NCBI RefSeq assembly: GCF_014650575.1
Contig: NZ_BMVF01000011.1
Location: 124,001 to 188,000 of the forward strand
Direction: 5' to 3'
DNA: 64,000 nucleotides
From: Streptomyces naganishii JCM 4654
GTDB lineage: Bacteria; Actinomycetota; Actinomycetes; Streptomycetales; Streptomycetaceae
Positions within the stretch are counted from its first letter, which is position 1. Each line of letters starts with the position of its first letter. The position numbers were made by a program, and so were the translations under genes. Shown here piece by piece: positions 60,072-64,000 of this stretch. The notes under the pieces are model-generated. The model ran no database searches, was not told where the DNA came from, and worked only from the letters and a program-made list of their open reading frames with translations.

Positions 60072-60650
60072 TCAGAGCCGGCCCCTGGCCGGGCCCTCCC
60101 CCTCCACCCGGTGGCCCAGGTACCCCAGGGACGCCTCGATGCGCCCCGCGAGCCGGTCCCGGTGCACCGGGCCGCGTAACGAGGAACCCGCGAGCCACGT
60201 ACGGCACTTGCTGGCCAGGAGCAGGCCGAAGCTCTCGGCTTCCTCTTCCTCGGCCTGGTCGAACCCGCTGCGCGCGGCGGCCCGGTGGACGGTCGCGCGC
60301 AGGTCGGCGCCGTCCTCGAGCAGGCGTGCGGCGACCTGGACGCCGTCCACGTGGTGTCCGCAGTGGCCGGCCTTCATGTGCCACAGCTCGTGCCCGAGGA
60401 TCACCAACTGGTGGTCGGGCGCGGTGCGTTCCTCGACCAGGACGAGGTCCTGCTCGACCATGTCGAGCCACAGCCCGCTGGCCGTGCCGGGCGGGAAGGC
60501 GGCCGTACGGAAGAGGACCGGGCGCCCGCGGCGGCGGCTCATCCCCGCGCACAGCGCGGCGTACAGATCGGTCGGCCGGGCGGGCGCCGGCAGCGTCAGC
60601 TCGGCGACCAGCTCGCCGCACAGCCGGCGCATGTCCTTGGCGATGCCCAC
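60072..60650 (-). CDS. ImmA/IrrE-like putative metallopeptidase
   Basis: The 192-residue product starts at GTG 60650 after AGGGGAGA; ATG 60665, overlapping the upstream stop, would add five residues. The zinc-peptidase motif HELWH lies in VILGHELWHMKAGHCG, with Glu residues further on (EEEEAESFG). N-terminal KDMRRLCGELVAELTLP is typical of Streptomyces proteins paired with XRE regulators. ImmA/IrrE peptidases usually cleave their partner repressor. Here the partner gene upstream appears frameshifted. Confidence 0.85.
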   Translation of the reverse strand: MGIAKDMRRLCGELVAELTLPAPARPTDLYAALCAGMSRRRGRPVLFRTAAFPPGTASGLWLDMVEQDLVLVEERTAPDHQLVILGHELWHMKAGHCGHHVDGVQVAARLLEDGADLRATVHRAAARSGFDQAEEEEAESFGLLLASKCRTWLAGSSLRGPVHRDRLAGRIEASLGYLGHRVEGEGPARGRL

Positions 60651-60664
60651 GGTTCTCCCCTGCA

Positions 60665-61165
60665 TCACGACTCGGGCCGCTTGACGCTCTCCAGAAGCAT
60701 GTCCAGCCACTCGGCGACCTTGTCCCGGTGCTGGTCGGTGGGCAGTTGTGCGGCCCGCCACGCTATCCCGCGCACGCCGTGGTCCTGGAGCAGCCGCTCC
60801 AGCGGGTCGTCGGCGGCCTCGGCGGCCCGGCGCTCGCGGTCGGCCAGGCGCTGGAGCAGCTCCTGCTCGGTGCGCTGGAGGGCGCCCGCGAGTGCCTCGG
60901 GGTCCTCGGCGGTCAGGAAGCCGGCGTGGACCCGGAAGAACCGCTGGATGGCGTCGCAGTGCTCCATCGTGGGCCGCCGGTCGCCGTTGATGAGCGCGCC
61001 CGCCTGCTGCCGCGACATGCCCGCGCCGTCGGCTATCTCCTGCTGCGTGTAGCGCCGGCCGTTGGGCTTGAGCCGGGTGCGGCGCAGCAGGTCCAGCCGC
61101 TGCAGGAACCGCGCCTGCACGTCCGGCTCGCCCGCGGGCCGCCCGCTCAGCAGGGCCCTGACCAC
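60665..61165 (-). CDS. XRE-family regulator (C-terminal reading frame of a probable frameshifted gene)
   Basis: The open frame (166 residues from GTG 61165) carries a helix-turn-helix: RRYTQQEIADGAGMSRQQAG, then ALINGDRRPTMEHCDAIQRF. It also has an ERLLQDHGVRGIAW region and a C-terminal helix. The first residues (VVRALLSGRPAGEPD) look internal, not N-terminal. They read on from the end of another frame at 61147-61320 after loss of one base. It is coupled to the ImmA-like gene (stop TGA overlaps ATG 60665). Confidence 0.75.
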   Translation of the reverse strand: MVRALLSGRPAGEPDVQARFLQRLDLLRRTRLKPNGRRYTQQEIADGAGMSRQQAGALINGDRRPTMEHCDAIQRFFRVHAGFLTAEDPEALAGALQRTEQELLQRLADRERRAAEAADDPLERLLQDHGVRGIAWRAAQLPTDQHRDKVAEWLDMLLESVKRPES

Positions 61166-61320
61166 GGGCTCGGCACACCGCAGGCCACCGACAGGCGGCC
61201 GACGTCGAAGACCTCCGCCTGCGGAACGCCGAGCCGGTCGGCGAGCGCGGTGACGCGTGCGACGACGGCCGGCAGCACGGCCGGCGCCGTGGTGCCCGGA
61301 TCCTCGATGCCATCGGTCAC
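61147..61320 (-). pseudogene. N-terminal part of the XRE regulator, in a different frame
   Basis: GTG 61320 follows AGGAGA by eight bases and opens a 57-codon frame (GIEDPGTTAPAVLPAVVARV, then ALADRLGVPQAEVFDVGRLS). It ends VACGVPSPWSGPC. Restoring one G near 61173 would give VACGVPEPVVRALLSGRP and join the downstream frame. The disruption may be a real mutation, a sequencing error or programmed frameshifting. Confidence 0.55.
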
Positions 61321-61426
61321 CGACAGATCTCCTACGTCTCTCACAAGTCTCACAGGCTTTTCACAGAGCGGGGCGCCGTGAACTTCCCGGAGAGTAGCCC
61401 GTCGTTCGAACTCACATCCAGGTCTC

Positions 61427-61440
61427 GCCACAACTGTGGC
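61427..61440. promoter_or_regulatory. 14-bp palindrome upstream of divergent regulators
   Basis: GCCACA-AC-TGTGGC is a perfect inverted repeat in the 234-base region between the XRE gene and the MmyB-like gene. A TTGACA box at 61479-61484 points toward the latter but has no good -10 at 17 bases. Confidence 0.4.
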
Positions 61441-61554
61441 CAATTTCAGCCGTCAACCGGCATGAAATGCCACGATAGTTGACACCGCTCCTACCTGAGC
61501 CGCAGGATCAAGGCGCCGCGTGAAGGCCGCATAGGCAAGAGGGGTGACCTCCCG

Positions 61555-62226
61555 ATGGCATTTCAGGCAGGAGGGCAACGGCCGGTGCCGCGGCCCGTCC
61601 CCGACAGTGGCGAGGCGCAGGCCTACCTGCGCGACTACGCCACGCTCCTGCACGCCGTTTCGTTTCCCTCCTTCGTCGTCGACCAGCGCTGGGACGTCGT
61701 CCTGGCCAACAGCGCCTTCTCCTCGCTCTTCGGCTCGCTCGCCCCGCACCCGACGGCCATGCCGGACGTCAACTTCCTGCGTTTCGTGCTGTTCCACCCG
61801 GAGGCGGGCACGGTCCTCGGAGACCACGAGTCGCGCTGGTGCCTGCCGATGCTGGCGCAGTTCGCCGCCGCCCTGGAGCGCCGCGGCCACGACCCCGCGC
61901 TCCAGGCGGTCCGCCGCGACATCGCCCAGGACCCCATCATGGAGGCCGCCTACCGGCACGGCCTGCCGCACTGGATCCGCAGCGTCGGCGAGTCGGCCGC
62001 CGAGTCCGACGGCGCGGTCCGCCCGCTGCTGCACCCCGACCCGCGCTGGGGCGCCACCGACTGCCGGATCGTCGAGGAGACCCCGGCCACGCTGCGGGAC
62101 CTCGGGTACACCCGGCTGACCCTGGTGCTGCGCGAGACGCGGCGCACCGCCCCGGTCCCGCGCGCCGCCCGCCGCGCCCGCCGCGCCTCCGGCCACCTCA
62201 GCGTGGTGCCGGCCCCGGAGGCCTGA
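61555..62226 (+). CDS. MmyB-like PAS-type ligand-binding domain protein without HTH
   Basis: The 223-residue protein resembles the C-terminal sensor domain of MmyB-type XRE regulators. It starts with YLRDYATLLHAVSFPSFVVD, followed by RWDVVLANSAFSSLFG and DVNFLRFVLFHPEAGTVLGD. The usual N-terminal HTH is absent. It may bind a fatty-acid-like ligand, as MmyB-type domains are thought to do, and signal through the neighbouring XRE protein. ATG 61555 is preceded by GAGGGG. The C-terminal 35 residues are Arg/Ala-rich. Confidence 0.75.
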   Translation: MAFQAGGQRPVPRPVPDSGEAQAYLRDYATLLHAVSFPSFVVDQRWDVVLANSAFSSLFGSLAPHPTAMPDVNFLRFVLFHPEAGTVLGDHESRWCLPMLAQFAAALERRGHDPALQAVRRDIAQDPIMEAAYRHGLPHWIRSVGESAAESDGAVRPLLHPDPRWGATDCRIVEETPATLRDLGYTRLTLVLRETRRTAPVPRAARRARRASGHLSVVPAPEA

Positions 62227-62229
62227 CCC

Positions 62230-62262
62230 GGCACCGTCGGCGTTCAGGTCGCCGACGGCGCC
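62230..62262. terminator. Hairpin between convergent MmyB-like and Cache-domain genes
   Basis: CCGTCGGCG (62234-62242) and CGCCGACGG (62250-62258) form a 9-bp stem that is extended by three more pairs after one mismatch. The loop is seven bases. Confidence 0.65.
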
Positions 62263-62284
62263 GGGCCCACCCCGCCCGCGGCCC

Positions 62285-63142
62285 TCACGCCGTCGCCGCC
62301 CGCCACACGAGCACCAGCGGCAGCCCCCGGCACGGCACCAGCCGTACCCCGGAACCGGCCACGTCGGTGGCACGCGCCTCCCGCAGCACCGCCGCGAAGT
62401 CGTGGCCCTTGGTCAGTGAGCCGGCCAGGTGCGCGGGGTCGGCGGAGGCGGCGACGCGGCCGCGTGCGTTCACCAGGTGGGCGGGGCCCGGCAGTTCGCG
62501 CAGCAGGGGCAGCGCCGCGTCCTCGAAGTGCCGCAGGTAGACGTCCGCGGCGGCGACCCCGGCGAAGCGGCCGGCCAGCTCCACCGGGGCGGACAAGGTC
62601 AGGCTGTACTCGTCGGAGCAGAGGTAGTCCACGTAGGGACCGGCCACCGCCCGCAGCCCGGTGTCGCGCGGCAGCGCGAACCAGTCCCAGTGCGTGTAGT
62701 CGGTGTACGCCGACTGCCGGGGGTCCAGGTCGAGCAGCAGCGGCCGTACGTCTCCTTCGGCGGTGGACTGCCACCACTCCAGCCAGGCCGGCACGTCGGT
62801 CAGCAGTCCGGGGGCCGCGACGAAACCGACGCCCGAGACCAGTTCCTCGCGCTCGAGCCGCAGATGCAGCCCCGGCCGCAGCGCGGCGAGATCGGCGCTC
62901 ACCGCCCCCCTGCCCGCGTCCGTCACCCGGGCCAGCAGCGCGGCGGTCTCGGCGCGGGTCTCGGCGACCGCCGCGAACACCGCCTCCAGCGCGCGTCCCA
63001 CCCCGGCGGCGACACGCTCCTCGGCCTCGAGGAGCCCGCCGCGGCCGGGGCGCCGCACGTGTTCCTCGTCCGCGCCGTGCCGCCCACCGGCCGGGGCGCG
63101 CGCGGTGTCCGCCGTCCCGACGAGTGCGGGAATCGTGCTCAT
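62285..63142 (-). CDS. Cytosolic Cache-domain-like protein
   Basis: The 285-residue protein starts at ATG 63142 after GGAGGG. A helical N-terminus of about 90 residues (VGRALEAVFAAVAETRAETA) precedes a segment with Cache-domain features: YTDYTHWDWFALPRDTGLRA, VAGPYVDYLCSDEYSLTLS and GRFAGVAAADVYLRHFEDAA. No signal peptide or membrane helix is present, which is unusual for Cache sensors. It is 32 bases downstream of the FadR-type gene on the same strand, so both may be one signal-sensing unit. The ligand is unknown. Confidence 0.75.
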   Translation of the reverse strand: MSTIPALVGTADTARAPAGGRHGADEEHVRRPGRGGLLEAEERVAAGVGRALEAVFAAVAETRAETAALLARVTDAGRGAVSADLAALRPGLHLRLEREELVSGVGFVAAPGLLTDVPAWLEWWQSTAEGDVRPLLLDLDPRQSAYTDYTHWDWFALPRDTGLRAVAGPYVDYLCSDEYSLTLSAPVELAGRFAGVAAADVYLRHFEDAALPLLRELPGPAHLVNARGRVAASADPAHLAGSLTKGHDFAAVLREARATDVAGSGVRLVPCRGLPLVLVWRAATA

Positions 63143-63174
63143 GGTGCCCTCCAGCGACGGGGCCGCACGGTGCG

Positions 63175-63960
63175 CTAGAGGGTCAGCCGCAGGGCGATGA
63201 GCCGCGCCGCCGACTCCCGGACGCACCGCTCGGCCAGCGTACGGGCCGAATCCGGGGCTTCATCCTGCACGGCGCGGATCACGGCGCGGTGACGATCTGC
63301 CACTTCTTCACGATATTCGTCGGTGGCGAGCACGAGGCAGAGCAGCGCCCCCACCTCCGTCTGGAGCGTCACCTGCTCCCGGGTGAGCCGTGCGGACTGC
63401 GCGGCCGCCGCGAGCTCCACGTGGAAGCGGCCGTACACCCTGCTGCGCGCCGCCGCGTCGGGGGCCGTGGCCAGCTCCTCCACCGACCGCAGGAGCGGAC
63501 GCAGGTCGTCCGGCCCGGTGCGCTCGGCGGCGAGCGCGGCCGCGGTGCCGGACAGGGCGGCCCAGTGGTCGCCGAGGTCGCGCAGCTCCTCGCTGCTCCA
63601 GCCGCGCAGCCGGGCCCGCAGCCGCTCCTGGCCGGGCCGCTCGGGCAGCGAGACGAAGCTGCCGCCGCCGCGGCCGCGCCGGGTGGTGACCAGGCCCCGC
63701 TGCCGCAGCGCCATCAGCGCCTCCCGCAGCGTCACCGTGGACACCCCGAGCAGGCCGGCCAGCTCGCTCTCGCCGGGCAGCTGCTCACCGTCGGCGAGCA
63801 GTCCGAGCTCGATGGCGTCGCCGATGCGGCGGACCACCGCCTCCACCCGCGCCCGGCTCTCCACCGGCGCGAAGACGGCCCGCCGGGCGCCCTCCGCGCC
63901 GCCCCGGCCGCTCGTGTCCCTGGCGTCGCTCTCGACGTGTCGCTGTTTCACGGCCACCAC
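63175..63960 (-). CDS. GntR/FadR-family transcriptional regulator
   Basis: The 261-residue protein has a winged HTH (IELGLLADGEQLPGESELAG, LLGVSTVTLREALMALRQRG, LVTTRRGRGGGSFVSLPERP) of the GntR family. A C-terminal helical FCD domain follows, with FHVELAAAAQSARLTREQ and DRHRAVIRAVQDEAPDSA as metal/ligand-site positions. The start is one of several clustered GTG codons (63960 used). It probably responds to a small organic acid and may regulate itself and the Cache-domain gene. Confidence 0.88.
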   Translation of the reverse strand: MVAVKQRHVESDARDTSGRGGAEGARRAVFAPVESRARVEAVVRRIGDAIELGLLADGEQLPGESELAGLLGVSTVTLREALMALRQRGLVTTRRGRGGGSFVSLPERPGQERLRARLRGWSSEELRDLGDHWAALSGTAAALAAERTGPDDLRPLLRSVEELATAPDAAARSRVYGRFHVELAAAAQSARLTREQVTLQTEVGALLCLVLATDEYREEVADRHRAVIRAVQDEAPDSARTLAERCVRESAARLIALRLTL

Positions 63961-64000
63961 CTTGCCGGTTGACCCAAGCTTTGCCTTGAGGCGGTCTTGA

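Overview
The window is very high-GC actinobacterial DNA with GTG and TTG starts, many 4-base gene overlaps and lipobox or twin-arginine-type signal peptides. Gene content and order are those of a Streptomyces chromosome. From memory, the order resembles the S. coelicolor interval that begins with the pgl genes and runs through a pterin-like cluster, the second pentose-phosphate operon and the Sfp-type phosphopantetheinyl transferase. That match is recall, not a search result. No tRNA, rRNA, insertion sequence, phage gene or CRISPR array was seen.

Region 1 (1-28.8 kb) is a type 2 BREX / phage growth limitation (Pgl) locus. It holds pglW (cut by the left edge), pglX, pglY, pglZ, brxD and brxHI. 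Two blocks interrupt it. Block A (6.1-14.5 kb) lies between pglX and pglY. It carries an ATPase/XRE-DUF5753/DUF397 regulatory trio, an operon of a WXG100-like protein with a large partner and a lipoprotein, an EcsC-like protein, a second lipoprotein and small membrane or secreted proteins. Block B (21.3-25.1 kb) lies between pglZ and brxD. It carries a DUF262 protein translationally coupled to a CBS-HEPN-like protein, plus a DUF4177-like membrane protein. The middle of pglX is clearly lower in GC than its ends.

Region 2 (28.9-38 kb) starts with a membrane protein and a YcnI/DUF1775 protein. It continues with a cluster built around a GTP cyclohydrolase II homologue that has Met120 where RibA has Tyr, and a creatininase/ArfB-like formamide hydrolase. 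A degenerate 6-pyruvoyltetrahydropterin synthase homologue, a GT4 glycosyltransferase, a SAM methyltransferase, a flippase-like membrane protein, an MDR dehydrogenase and a CDP-alcohol phosphatidyltransferase accompany them. Together they suggest an unassigned pathway that makes a modified, glycosylated and possibly lipid-linked pyrimidine or pterin.

Region 3 (38-42.4 kb) holds a serine hydrolase, a PPOX/F420-type oxidoreductase, a beta-hydroxyacid dehydrogenase divergent from a TetR regulator with tandem operators between them, and a second TetR regulator.

Region 4 (42.4-52.2 kb) is a compact pentose-phosphate operon on the minus strand, tkt-tal-zwf-opcA-pgi-gnd, with a divergent AraC regulator. 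Zwf has a long low-complexity N-terminal extension.

Region 5 (52.2-64 kb) carries sugar-polymer genes: a GH16-CBM6 glucanase with a LacI-type palindrome, a GH4 enzyme, and a GH18 chitinase with DasR-like sites in its promoter. It then holds an ATP-grasp protein, an Sfp-type phosphopantetheinyl transferase, an ImmA/IrrE-like protein after an apparently frameshifted XRE regulator, an MmyB-like sensor domain, a Cache-domain protein and a FadR-type regulator.
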